From an uncultured Eubacteriales bacterium (GTDB lineage Bacteria; Bacillota; Clostridia; Monoglobales; Monoglobaceae): 26,119 nt of DNA. The stretch covers positions 1 through 26,119 of the forward strand of contig UQOT01000019.1 in the NCBI GenBank assembly GCA_900542675.1. Direction: 5' to 3'. This document shows positions 1-6,906 of this stretch, piece by piece (position 1 is the first letter of the stretch; each line of letters opens with the position of its first letter). The position numbers and the translations under genes are program-made. The notes below the pieces were generated by a model. The model searched no databases and was not told where the DNA came from. It worked only from the letters and a program-made list of their open reading frames with translations.

Positions 1-63
1 TGCCCTATAGCACTAAGCAATGTGTGTTTTGCGGACAACGTTTCATACAGGGGGACAATGACA

Positions 64-591
64 ATGAAAGCAGTATTACTAAGCATAAAGCCTAAATATT
101 GTGAGCTAATAGCAAACGGGCGGAAAACGGTTGAAATACGTAAGACGCGTCCGAAAATAGATACGCCGTTTAAGTGTTATATTTATTGCACAAAAGAAAA
201 AGTGCCGGGCGAGATACTTTTGCGTAATGGGGAAGTTTTCGGGCAGAATAAAGGTTTTAGGCAAAATGGTGACATTCCTCTTGCAGGCAAAGTCATAGGC
301 GAGTTTGTGTGTGATGAAATCGAAGATTTTTCAAATTATAGCGTCATAGCTCAGTATTTGAAGAATAGAAAATGCGGTTACGGTTGGCATATATCCGACC
401 TAAAAATCTACGACGAGCCGAAAAACCTTGACGAGTTTGAGAAGCCGTGTTCGCGTGACTGCAAAAACTGTAAGTATTGGTATTCTGGTTCGCCTATTGA
501 TTACGAGCCGCCCTGTTGTGAATGGGAGGGGTATGTTATACAACGCCCGCCGCAGAGTTGGTGTTATGTTGAGGATTTGGAGGAAAATTAA
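64..591 (+). CDS. ASCH-domain (PUA-like) protein with cysteine-rich tail
   Basis: The 175-aa product opens with MKAVLLSIKPKYCELIANGRK, the usual opening of ASCH-domain proteins, followed by the EIRKTRP segment. ASCH domains have a PUA-like fold and are thought to bind RNA or modified nucleotides; they are common in Firmicutes phages, but the role here is unknown. The start at 64 is chosen because a GGGGG tract at 50-54 lies 9 nt upstream; ATG 58 would be only 3 nt away. The C-terminal third has a C129-x3-C133-x2-C136 cluster plus C151-C152, which may bind a metal (inference). It is the last gene before the late-regulator region and about 100 bp of non-coding sequence follows. Family call is good; function is open. 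Confidence 0.8.
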   Translation: MKAVLLSIKPKYCELIANGRKTVEIRKTRPKIDTPFKCYIYCTKEKVPGEILLRNGEVFGQNKGFRQNGDIPLAGKVIGEFVCDEIEDFSNYSVIAQYLKNRKCGYGWHISDLKIYDEPKNLDEFEKPCSRDCKNCKYWYSGSPIDYEPPCCEWEGYVIQRPPQSWCYVEDLEEN

Positions 592-689
592 AGTAACAAA
601 TAAAAAGAACGCCATACAGAATTACTCTGCAGACGCTCACCCGATACAATTATTATATCAAAATTTTGAGCGAAAGTCAAGGTGATTTT

Positions 690-1121
690 GTGGCTGTGGA
701 ATCAATGGAAAACGTAAAAAAATGGTTAAATCGCGGATATCGAATATATGATAATATAAAGGCGCTTGAAAAAGCAAAGCAGAGAGCTTGGGAGATGGCT
801 ACGAGCACAACACCGGTTTTACACGAAAGGGTGCAAGAGTCACACGGAAACGGTACGGAGAATAAGATAACGGCGTACCTACAGTATGTTAATCAGATAG
901 AACAGTCCAAAACGAAGTTGTTCATCGTATTGTCTGAGATTGAAGATACAATAATGAGGGTAGAGGATAACATCTTACGGAGCCTACTTACATACCGTTA
1001 TCTTGATTTTATGACTTGGGAGAATATTGCTGTTGAAATGAATTATAGTTATATGCAAGTATGTCGTTTGCACGGTAAAGCATTGCAATTGATAGAAGAT
1101 GTTATAGAATGTTATACATAA
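690..1121 (+). CDS. Phage late-gene regulator, sigma-70 region 4-like (DUF1492/ArpU type)
   Basis: The 143-aa protein is helical, with a charged N-terminal coiled-coil-like half and a C-terminal helix-turn-helix: ILRSLLTYRYLDFMTWENIA followed by a YSYMQVCRLHGKAL recognition-helix-like stretch. This is the pattern of DUF1492/ArpU-like phage proteins that resemble sigma factor region 4 and sit just before terminase genes, where they are thought to activate late transcription. GTG 690 is preferred because AAGGTGA at 679-685 lies 4 nt upstream; GTG 696 and ATG 705 are alternatives, and an upstream TTG at 666 has no ribosome site. A second protein of the same general type lies at 1293-1721. The domain class is seen in sequence; the late-activator role is inferred from position. 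Confidence 0.75.
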   Translation: MAVESMENVKKWLNRGYRIYDNIKALEKAKQRAWEMATSTTPVLHERVQESHGNGTENKITAYLQYVNQIEQSKTKLFIVLSEIEDTIMRVEDNILRSLLTYRYLDFMTWENIAVEMNYSYMQVCRLHGKALQLIEDVIECYT

Positions 1122-1125
1122 CCTG

Positions 1126-1134
1126 TGTTATAAT
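1126..1134 (+). promoter_or_regulatory. Extended -10 promoter for the 1141-1276 RNA
   Basis: TGTTATAAT is a perfect extended -10 (TG-n-TATAAT), directly after the stop codon of the upstream regulator. No good -35 hexamer is seen at 16-18 bp, which is normal for extended -10 promoters. Predicted transcription start is near 1141. Confidence 0.55.
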
Positions 1135-1140
1135 GTAAAC

Positions 1141-1276
1141 TGCAGAAAAGCATATAAGACATATACATATGTTCACCTCTCGGTATTATGCGGTGGTATC
1201 CGCTAAAACCTATGTCTTATGTGTGATGCTTAATATAATTCTTTAAAGGGCGTAGCTTTTGCTGCGTCCTTTTGAT
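1141..1276 (+). ncRNA. Candidate structured small RNA between two regulator genes
   Basis: No gene fills 1122-1292. Downstream of the extended -10, the predicted transcript folds into a long stem. AAGCAT (1148-1153) pairs with ATGCTT (1226-1231), and ATAAGACATA (1154-1163) pairs perfectly with TATGTCTTAT (1211-1220), with GTGTG bulged on the 3' side. Inside is a small hairpin, GCGG (1190-1193) with CCGC (1200-1203). The segment ends in an intrinsic terminator at 1245-1276. Promoter, 16-bp closing stem and terminator together suggest a discrete RNA of about 135 nt. It could instead be a 5' leader controlling the gene at 1293, since the terminator lies just before that gene's ribosome site. I do not recognise a known riboswitch or Rfam class. 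Confidence 0.5.
1245..1276 (+). terminator. Intrinsic terminator before the second regulator
   Basis: AAAGGGCGTAGC (1245-1256), TTTT loop, GCTGCGTCCTTT (1261-1272): a 12-bp stem with two G-U pairs, A-rich before and T-rich after. It ends about 17 nt before the ATG at 1293 and could end the candidate RNA or act as an attenuator of the next gene. Confidence 0.65.
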
Positions 1277-1292
1277 TATGACGGAGGCAATT

Positions 1293-1721
1293 ATGAAATT
1301 TGAGAATAAGGATCAAGTAAAGGCGTGGCTTCGTACATTGCCTGACGCCCAAAAGGAAATGAAACTCAAGATAGACTTTTACAACATCCTGATAAATGAC
1401 CTTGCGAGAATAGACAAGGCAGACGAAAAGCTGCTAAGACTCAGACCGGAAGCCGATACATATAAAACAAGCATATCAAACATTGAGTATTACCGAAATC
1501 AGATCACCGAGTGCCGCCAAAAATACGAGTGCATGCTTGATGATCTGAACCGCCTGTCAAAGCTCCTGACAGCTGATGAAAACGCCATTATAACAGCTAA
1601 ATACTTAAAAGGCGCCACGTGGGACGCAATGGAGTTTATGGTGTTCTTTAGCCGCCGGCAGTGTTTCAGGATACTGGACAGAGCACTGGAAAAGCTGATC
1701 GGACAGTCGGTCAATGGATAA
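1293..1721 (+). CDS. Second sigma-region-4-like phage regulator
   Basis: The 142-aa product begins MKFENKDQVKAWLRTLPDAQ and has a long central coiled coil (residues about 25-95). The C-terminal region has the same layout as the 690-1121 protein: ENAIITAKYLKGATWDAMEF then FSRRQCFRILDRALEKL, a region-4-like helix-turn-helix. GGAGG at 1283-1287 is 5 nt from ATG 1293. Earlier TTG 1272 and ATG 1278 lie in or right after the terminator and lack a ribosome site. It probably acts with the upstream regulator on late transcription (inference from position before terS). Similarity between the two is in architecture more than in residue identity, so they may be distant paralogues. Confidence 0.65.
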   Translation: MKFENKDQVKAWLRTLPDAQKEMKLKIDFYNILINDLARIDKADEKLLRLRPEADTYKTSISNIEYYRNQITECRQKYECMLDDLNRLSKLLTADENAIITAKYLKGATWDAMEFMVFFSRRQCFRILDRALEKLIGQSVNG

Positions 1722-1735
1722 TGTTATTATATGAC

Positions 1736-1772
1736 AAACTGCTTCCTATGTGGAGACGGTTTATATATTTTC
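1736..1772 (+). terminator. Probable terminator after the regulator
   Basis: AAACTGCTTCC (1736-1746) pairs with GGAGACGGTTT (1752-1762) around TATGT, with two wobbles and one mismatch, and is followed by a TATATATTTTC tract. The stem is imperfect, so it is a weak terminator or a structured leader of terS. Confidence 0.4.
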
Positions 1773-1807
1773 ATTTTAATAGATTTTAATTGAAAGGGGT
1801 GTGTATA

Positions 1808-2170
1808 ATGCTAAAGCCAAAACAGAAAAAGTGCATAGAATTGATGCTTCAAGGTGATTTACAACAGAAGCAAATAGCCGCACTGATTAAAGTTACAGAA
1901 CAGACCATTTGTAATTGGAAAAGAGATGTTCCTGAATTCATGCAAGAATATAACCGATTGTTAAAACAGTCAATTCAATCGGTTGCGTCTAAAGCGTTTC
2001 GCACCCAAACAAAACTTTTGGACGCTAAATCCGAAATGGTAAGATATATGGTATCAAAGGATATTCTTGATAGGGCAGGGTTCAAGGCAACTGACAAAGT
2101 TGAGTATAGTGCAGCAAGTGATTTTGTGTTTAATATTCTTCCGGCAAGCGAAAGAACTGACGCAGAATGA
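1808..2170 (+). CDS. Phage terminase small subunit (phBC6A51-like)
   Basis: The 120-aa product has an N-terminal helix-turn-helix: KQKKCIELMLQGDLQQKQIA, then VTEQTICNWKRD, the classic phage TerS DNA-binding opening. A helical oligomerisation region follows (residues about 45-100). TerS recognises the packaging site and hands DNA to TerL. AAAGGGGTG at 1793-1801 is 6 nt from ATG 1808; an in-frame TTG 1790 precedes the ribosome site and is rejected. Its stop overlaps the terL start (ATGA at 2167-2170), so translation is probably coupled. Size and neighbour fit well. Confidence 0.8.
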   Translation: MLKPKQKKCIELMLQGDLQQKQIAALIKVTEQTICNWKRDVPEFMQEYNRLLKQSIQSVASKAFRTQTKLLDAKSEMVRYMVSKDILDRAGFKATDKVEYSAASDFVFNILPASERTDAE

Positions 2171-3393
2171 ATGTATATGTAAATGACGCGTATATTCCTT
2201 ATTTAAACGATGACACACCGACGCAGATTTTTTATGGTGGCAGTTCATCGGGTAAGTCGTTTTTTCTGGCGCAGAGGGCGGTTATGGACGTCTTGAAGGG
2301 GCATAATTATTTGATTGTGCGAAACGTGGCAAATACAATAAAACGCAGCGTTTATAACCAGATAGTCAAGACGATTATAGCCTTTAATTTAAGTGAAGCT
2401 TTTCAAATGTCAAAAAGTGAGATGGTTATCACTTGTAAACATAACAACCGTCAAATTCTTTTCGGTGGTTTGGACGACCCTGAAAAGCTAAAATCTATAA
2501 CTCCTATTGACGGAGTTATTACGGACATATGGATTGAGGAAGCGACCGAGACAGCGCTAGAAGCTTATAAGCAGCTTACAAAGCGTTTAAGAGGAGCTAC
2601 ACCTGACGGAATAGGTAAGCGCGTTATATTCAGCTTTAATCCGATACTCCAAACGCACTGGATACATCGCGAATTTTTCGATGGTTGGGACGACAGCAAA
2701 ACTGTTTACAATGACGATAAGCTGCTTATTCTAAAGACCACGTATAAGGATAATAAGTTCCTAACAGCAGAGGATATCGCGCTGCTTGAGAACGAAACTG
2801 ACCCGTATTTTTATAACGTCTACACGCTCGGCAATTGGGGAGTGTTGGGGAAGGTTATATTTACGAACTACCGAACAGAAGATTTGTCGGGGCAGATTGA
2901 TAGTTTTGATAATATCTATAACGGCATTGACTTCGGCGTGGTTGACCCAAATGCTTTTATACGGGTACACGTAAATGAGGGGCAAAAGCAGATATACGTG
3001 TTTGACGAATATAAGAAGTCAAATGTTCTGATTGATGAGCTCACCGACGAGCTAAGCAATCGGATAGCAAGAGATGAATTTATTATCGGTGACCCACAGG
3101 GAAAGCAGTCAATTCTTGAACTGAACAATCGTGGTATAACGGTTATTCCGGCAAGGAAGGGCGGGGGCAGCATAAACGACGGCATAAGCTGGCTTAAGGA
3201 ATATGAAATAATAATTGATGTGCGTTGTCAGGAGTTCAAAAATGAGATACAAGCTTATCATTGGCTGGAGGATAAATATGGGAATGCTCTGCCGAAACCG
3301 GTTGATAAGGATAATCACTTAATCGATGCGCTCAGATACGCAACGGAGCCGTGCAGGCTCGGCGCGTCTGTTAAGGCAGCGGAAAGGCTATAG
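2167..3393 (+). CDS. Phage terminase large subunit (PBSX family)
   Basis: 408 aa, the normal length for PBSX-type TerL, the ATP-driven packaging motor and headful/cos nuclease that docks on the portal. The ATPase has Walker A GGSSSGKS (residues 24-31) and Walker B ending ITDIWIEEA (D120, E124/E125). The C-terminal RNase H-like nuclease has its acidic residues in GIDFGVVDPNAF (D255), FIIGDPQGK (D309) and DNHLIDALRYATE (D382, D387). All motifs are intact, so the motor looks functional. Start overlaps the terS stop by ATGA. Intact key residues argue that the packaging module has not decayed. Confidence 0.93.
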   Translation: MNVYVNDAYIPYLNDDTPTQIFYGGSSSGKSFFLAQRAVMDVLKGHNYLIVRNVANTIKRSVYNQIVKTIIAFNLSEAFQMSKSEMVITCKHNNRQILFGGLDDPEKLKSITPIDGVITDIWIEEATETALEAYKQLTKRLRGATPDGIGKRVIFSFNPILQTHWIHREFFDGWDDSKTVYNDDKLLILKTTYKDNKFLTAEDIALLENETDPYFYNVYTLGNWGVLGKVIFTNYRTEDLSGQIDSFDNIYNGIDFGVVDPNAFIRVHVNEGQKQIYVFDEYKKSNVLIDELTDELSNRIARDEFIIGDPQGKQSILELNNRGITVIPARKGGGSINDGISWLKEYEIIIDVRCQEFKNEIQAYHWLEDKYGNALPKPVDKDNHLIDALRYATEPCRLGASVKAAERL

Positions 3394-3397
3394 AACA

Positions 3398-3538
3398 ATG
3401 TGTAATCATTTATGGAAAACAGTAGGCGATGTTCGGGTGTGTGTAAAATGCGGACTTACGATACTCGCAAACGGAAAAGTTTATTTTGACCGGTATTTGC
3501 CGAATTACTTACAAAAACGAAAGGGTAATAAAAAATGA
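3398..3538 (+). CDS. Small CxxC protein between terL and portal
   Basis: A 46-aa product, MCNHLWKTVGDVRVCVKCGL at the start, with a C-N-H near the N-terminus and a VCVKCG knuckle, suggesting one small zinc site. Similar tiny proteins are often found between terL and portal in Firmicutes phages; function is unknown. ATG 3398 is preferred over the earlier in-frame ATG at 3326 because that one lies deep inside terL and the added residues are unrelated in composition. The stop overlaps the portal start (ATGA at 3535-3538). The tight junctions support it as a real gene. Confidence 0.65.
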   Translation: MCNHLWKTVGDVRVCVKCGLTILANGKVYFDRYLPNYLQKRKGNKK

Positions 3539-5001
3539 GAACTTCAAGGCTCAGAACTGAAAATGAATTATATCCCGATTATTCGGATGCGATAGATATT
3601 ATAGACGAGCGCGGCATAAATAATGAACTGCTACACAAAATCATTAAGCGGCATAAGCCGAACGCGCTGTACAACCGCTCTTTGTTCAAGCGCTATGAAA
3701 TGCTGGAGTTTGAGGTGCCTATCTTAAACCGCACACCGCGTTTTAAGACGGGAAAGGGCAAGCCGATAAATAATAAACTGGCTAATGACTTTTTCGGCGA
3801 GATAGTCGATTTTGCAACAGGATATTTTGCAGGCAAGCCTATTGCATACAGCTACTCGGATACCGAAGAAAGTATTGAGGACACGGGAAATGACGAAGCA
3901 GTTCGCAAGGCGACGAAAGCGTTAACTGATTTTGTGACGCGCAATAATATGTTTGACCGTGATATGGAGGCGACGCGCTTTGCGTCAATATGCGGTTATG
4001 CGGGACGACTGTTCTACCGTGACCCGGACGGGTGCGAGCGCGTTATGATACTTCCGGCATACGAGACGATTATACTTACAAAGACAGACATAACCGAGCC
4101 CGAATATGCGGTTCGGTATTTTTATAATCAGGACCTTAATGGCAATGTTATATGGAATGCTGAATTTTACGACAATGAAGAGGTTGTATATTACAAAGGT
4201 TCGTCTGTAAGCTCACTTGCGGAGGTCAAGCGGGAACCGCATTATTACGGCAGCTGTCCGCTTCAAGGCATACCGCGCAACAGTGAGATGATGGGCGACC
4301 CCGAAAAGGTTATGACGCTGATAGATGCGTACGACCGTTGCACAAGCGATTGTTCAAATCAAATTGAGGGTGAGGTCAATTCTAAGACGGTTTATAAGAA
4401 TGTTAAAACTGACGAAGAAGAAATTCAGAAATCTAACATTACAGGGGCAATACAGTTTATGGACGTGACCGGCAACGGTGATATATATAAACTGCAAAAC
4501 AACGTTAACGATAACTTTACGGAACACCACTTGGAACGCCTTAAAAATAATATCTATCGTTTCAGCAAAACGCCGAATTTGTCGGACGAGACCTTCGGCA
4601 CGGCAAGCGGTGAAAGTTTAAAGTTCAAACTGACGGGACACGAGGCAAAATGCGGAATGTTTCAGGCTAAGATGATGAGTGCGGGCGTTTATATGTTTAA
4701 GCTGCTTGCATACTGTTTTAACGCACGCAAAATAGCCTTTGCCCCGCTTCAGTGCGTGATGTCATTCTCACGTAACTTCCCTATTGCAATGCTTACAGAA
4801 GCGCAGACAGCACAGGCGTTAATCAGTGCGGGTGTGCCCGAGAAAATTGCATATTCGGAGGCTTTGTCGTTTGTGGACGATATAAATTATCTGATGCAGC
4901 TTAAAGACGAGGAGAAGGGCAATATTCCGTCTCTTGAGGACACGATTAAAGAGGACTTTGAGGAAGCAGAGGACGAGCCCGAAGAAGAAATTGAGGAATA
5001 G
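3535..5001 (+). CDS. Phage portal protein (SPP1 gp6-like)
   Basis: 488 aa, usual for SPP1 gp6-type portals. Portals form the dodecameric ring at one capsid vertex through which TerL packages DNA and onto which the neck is built. Typical features: HKIIKRHKPNALYNRSLFKR near the N-terminus, FATGYFAGKPI (residues about 96-106), the central RFSKTPNLSDETFGTASGES block, and an acidic C-terminal tail rich in Glu and Asp (DEPEEEIEE). AAAGGG at 3520-3525 is 9 nt from ATG. It is followed by the minor head gene after 3 nt. Confident family call. Confidence 0.92.
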   Translation: MRTSRLRTENELYPDYSDAIDIIDERGINNELLHKIIKRHKPNALYNRSLFKRYEMLEFEVPILNRTPRFKTGKGKPINNKLANDFFGEIVDFATGYFAGKPIAYSYSDTEESIEDTGNDEAVRKATKALTDFVTRNNMFDRDMEATRFASICGYAGRLFYRDPDGCERVMILPAYETIILTKTDITEPEYAVRYFYNQDLNGNVIWNAEFYDNEEVVYYKGSSVSSLAEVKREPHYYGSCPLQGIPRNSEMMGDPEKVMTLIDAYDRCTSDCSNQIEGEVNSKTVYKNVKTDEEEIQKSNITGAIQFMDVTGNGDIYKLQNNVNDNFTEHHLERLKNNIYRFSKTPNLSDETFGTASGESLKFKLTGHEAKCGMFQAKMMSAGVYMFKLLAYCFNARKIAFAPLQCVMSFSRNFPIAMLTEAQTAQALISAGVPEKIAYSEALSFVDDINYLMQLKDEEKGNIPSLEDTIKEDFEEAEDEPEEEIEE

Positions 5002-5004
5002 TCA

Positions 5005-6267
5005 ATGACGTTGGATAAATTACTACTGCAGGTAAGGCGAATTGCCGAGCATAGGGAGTTGGAGGCGGAAAAGCATATAAGGGCTGCGTATAAGCAAGTG
5101 CTTAAGGAGCTAAAACAATTTATCGGCTATGAATATGCAAATCTTGCAGAGAACGGAAAGCTTACATATGACATTTTAGCTAAAAAGCAGCAACAGGCCC
5201 GGTTCCTTGAAGAGGTACAGCAGCACATTGACGGTATTGCACCCGAAATACAAAGCGAGATGACAAAGCATGTAGGTTCGGTGTATAATTTGAGCTACAA
5301 CGGAATGGTCGAAGCGGCTGCATTATCCGCACCCGCTGAGGTCAACGCAGCGCTTAAGGGCTTAAGCTATGTGCAGCCTATGCAGGTAAAGGCGGGCGTC
5401 GACAACGCGCTCATCAACAAAATAATGCTAAACGACATACTTGAAAAGAACCGCAGAAGCGTTATATATGACCTGAAGCAAGCGATAAACATCGGACTGA
5501 CAAACGGTGATACAGTTGATATGACAGCGCGGCGCATATCGAAGGTGCTTGACGGTGACTACAAAAAGGCCGTGCGAGTTGCAAGAACCGAGACGCATCG
5601 AGTACGTGAGGCGGGATTTTACGAGGGCGCAAGGGATTTTGATGAGCAGCTCAAATCAACAGACACAAATATGCGCATGGTAAAAATCTGGCGTACAATG
5701 AAGGATGAACGCGTAAGACCGCAGCGGCGCAAAAAAGGAAAGGGCGGAAAATGGTCAACCAAAATGGGACACGGAGCTAATCATATGATAATGGACGGGC
5801 AGACCGTGCTTGTCGATGAGAAGTTCACGCTCTCAGATGGAAACGTGACGGACGCTCCCGGTCAGAGCGGTATAGCCGCGCAGGATATTAACTGTCGCTG
5901 CTTTGTACGTTATAAGCTGATGAGTGAAGATGAATATATTCAGCTCACAGGCAAAAATTTTGCGGGAAAAGCGTTTACAAATGTTGAGAATAGTGATATA
6001 ATAAAAACAGTAAACGACTTGCAGGTTAAAGGGCTATCCATTCATGCGTCAGAAAGAGCAAGAGAAAGAGGTATTACCGAGTTATCAATTCAAGAAGCAT
6101 TACAAACGCCATTACATATCAAGGAGCCTATAATAGATGTTTATGGTAGAAAAAGCCAAAGATTTATCGGCGAAAAGGCAACTGTAAATATTAACCCTGA
6201 CACCGGAAATATTATAACAATATGGAAAACAGGAAAAGCCATATTAAGGAAGTACAAGAAAGAGTGA
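5005..6267 (+). CDS. Minor head protein (Mu F/SPP1 gp7-type) with extra C-terminal nuclease-like domain
   Basis: 420 aa. Residues about 1-330 are the phage head morphogenesis domain: AVRVARTETHRVREAGFYEGA (about 187-207) and the closing NCRCFVRY near residue 300. Proteins of this class ride on the portal inside the head, and some are injected. After residue about 335 comes an unrelated segment starting SIHASERARERGI (H347) and ending with a beta-rich tail (FIGEKATVNINPDTGNIITI). Its size and layout resemble the small RelE/colicin-like nuclease domains (PBECR group) known at the C-termini of Mu F-type proteins; the exact family is not proven. DNA for this tail is AT-richer than the head domain: about 35% GC at 6061-6120 against 53% at 5701-5760. 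That suggests separate acquisition. It is directly followed by a 60-aa gene that could be a partner. Confidence 0.85.
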   Translation: MTLDKLLLQVRRIAEHRELEAEKHIRAAYKQVLKELKQFIGYEYANLAENGKLTYDILAKKQQQARFLEEVQQHIDGIAPEIQSEMTKHVGSVYNLSYNGMVEAAALSAPAEVNAALKGLSYVQPMQVKAGVDNALINKIMLNDILEKNRRSVIYDLKQAINIGLTNGDTVDMTARRISKVLDGDYKKAVRVARTETHRVREAGFYEGARDFDEQLKSTDTNMRMVKIWRTMKDERVRPQRRKKGKGGKWSTKMGHGANHMIMDGQTVLVDEKFTLSDGNVTDAPGQSGIAAQDINCRCFVRYKLMSEDEYIQLTGKNFAGKAFTNVENSDIIKTVNDLQVKGLSIHASERARERGITELSIQEALQTPLHIKEPIIDVYGRKSQRFIGEKATVNINPDTGNIITIWKTGKAILRKYKKE

Positions 6268-6272
6268 TTTTT

Positions 6273-6455
6273 ATGAATGAAACGCAGGTTAACTTTATAC
6301 AATCCATCGGTTTAACTAAAGATACTCCTATGGATATTATTGAAGACAGAGTTGCTAAATATTTAGAAACAAAAGGTTTTGACAGAAATTATCGGCCTAC
6401 AGCAGAAGGTTTAATATGTGAAAGTATATTAGACCTTATTGGCGATACTTTATAA
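6273..6455 (+). CDS. Small hypothetical protein downstream of the minor head gene
   Basis: A 60-aa acidic helical product, MNETQVNFIQSIGLTKDTPM at the start. I do not recognise the family. It starts 5 nt after the minor head stop, with AAGAAAGAG upstream as a weak ribosome site; an earlier in-frame ATG (6222) lies inside the minor head gene and is not used. DNA is AT-rich (about 32% GC at 6301-6360), like the 3' end of the minor head gene, so the two probably arrived together. One reading is that it is an immunity or adaptor partner for the extra C-terminal domain of the minor head protein; this is inference from position only. Confidence 0.5.
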   Translation: MNETQVNFIQSIGLTKDTPMDIIEDRVAKYLETKGFDRNYRPTAEGLICESILDLIGDTL

Positions 6456-6467
6456 AAGGAAACAAAG

Positions 6468-6607
6468 TGAAAGAAAATAAAATAACGTTTATAGACGGCT
6501 CTTCTCAAGAGCAAAAAAAGGCAGTAGATGATTTTTTGCAGACGGTTAGCGAAGAGGAACATAAAAGAGCTATGTCAGATGAATTTGCATATCTTGACGA
6601 GGAATAA
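6468..6607 (+). pseudogene. Small acidic gene broken by a one-base frame defect near its start
   Basis: An open frame 6482-6607 encodes 41 residues of coherent sequence, starting ITFIDGSSQEQKKAVDDFLQ and ending SDEFAYLDEE, but has no ATG, GTG or TTG at its head. A good ribosome site (AAAAGGA, 6455-6461) and a GTG at 6468 lie just upstream in another frame that hits a stop after five codons. Adding one base in the A-rich stretch 6471-6482 would join the GTG to the open frame and give a 46-aa protein. So this is a frameshifted gene, a sequencing error in an A-rich run, or a gene using ATA as start. Function unknown. Confidence 0.45.
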
Positions 6608-6624
6608 GAACTAAACTTAATAAT

Positions 6625-6660
6625 AAAAAGCAATTACTTCGACAGTAATCGCTTTTTATG
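6625..6660 (+). terminator. Strong intrinsic terminator inside the late operon
   Basis: AAAAAGCAATTACT (6625-6638) pairs with AGTAATCGCTTTTT (6644-6657) around TCGAC; 13 of 14 positions pair, with a T tract at the end. It closes the AT-rich 6273-6607 segment. Confidence 0.75.
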
Positions 6661-6683
6661 TTCCGCCAACAATTTAATATATT

Positions 6684-6714
6684 AAGCACTTTGCAAAATG
6701 CAGGGTGCTTTTTT
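6684..6714 (+). terminator. Second intrinsic terminator in tandem
   Basis: AAGCACTTTGCA (6684-6695) pairs fully, with two G-U pairs, to TGCAGGGTGCTT (6699-6710) around AAA, followed by TTTTTT. It lies only 24 nt after the previous terminator, still upstream of the scaffold and capsid genes. Confidence 0.7.
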
Positions 6715-6736
6715 GTGTCCTTTTGAGTGATTGATT

Positions 6737-6897
6737 GCCGTGCAACTCGGCAAAAGGGCTTTTACAATGTGGGGTCGGATATTGCAACTCTCGGAATGTG
6801 GGGCGATATACGGCAACTCGAAAATATTTTAAAATACGTGGGCTTGCATTTACAACTCTCGGAATGTGGGGTAAATGACAGGAACTCGAACAGGAGG
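6737..6897 (+). repeat. Repeat-rich leader upstream of the scaffold gene
   Basis: Five AACTC boxes occur at 6744, 6786, 6815, 6854 and 6883. The sequence AACTCTCGGAATGTGGGG occurs twice (from 6786 and from 6854), a repeat period of 68 nt; a looser copy with AATGTGGGG lies at 6766-6774. A 6-bp hairpin TTGCCG/CGGCAA flanks the first box (6735-6752). The stretch has no stop in the scaffold frame from 6727, but the AGGAGG at 6892-6897 shows that translation starts at 6907. It is most likely a structured or protein-bound mRNA leader; the class is unknown to me. Confidence 0.5.
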
Positions 6898-6906
6898 TTA
6901 TATATT

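Noticed and set aside
1272..1292. TTG 1272 or ATG 1278 as start of the second regulator
   Set aside because: Both are in or right after the terminator stem, while GGAGG at 1283-1287 points to ATG 1293.
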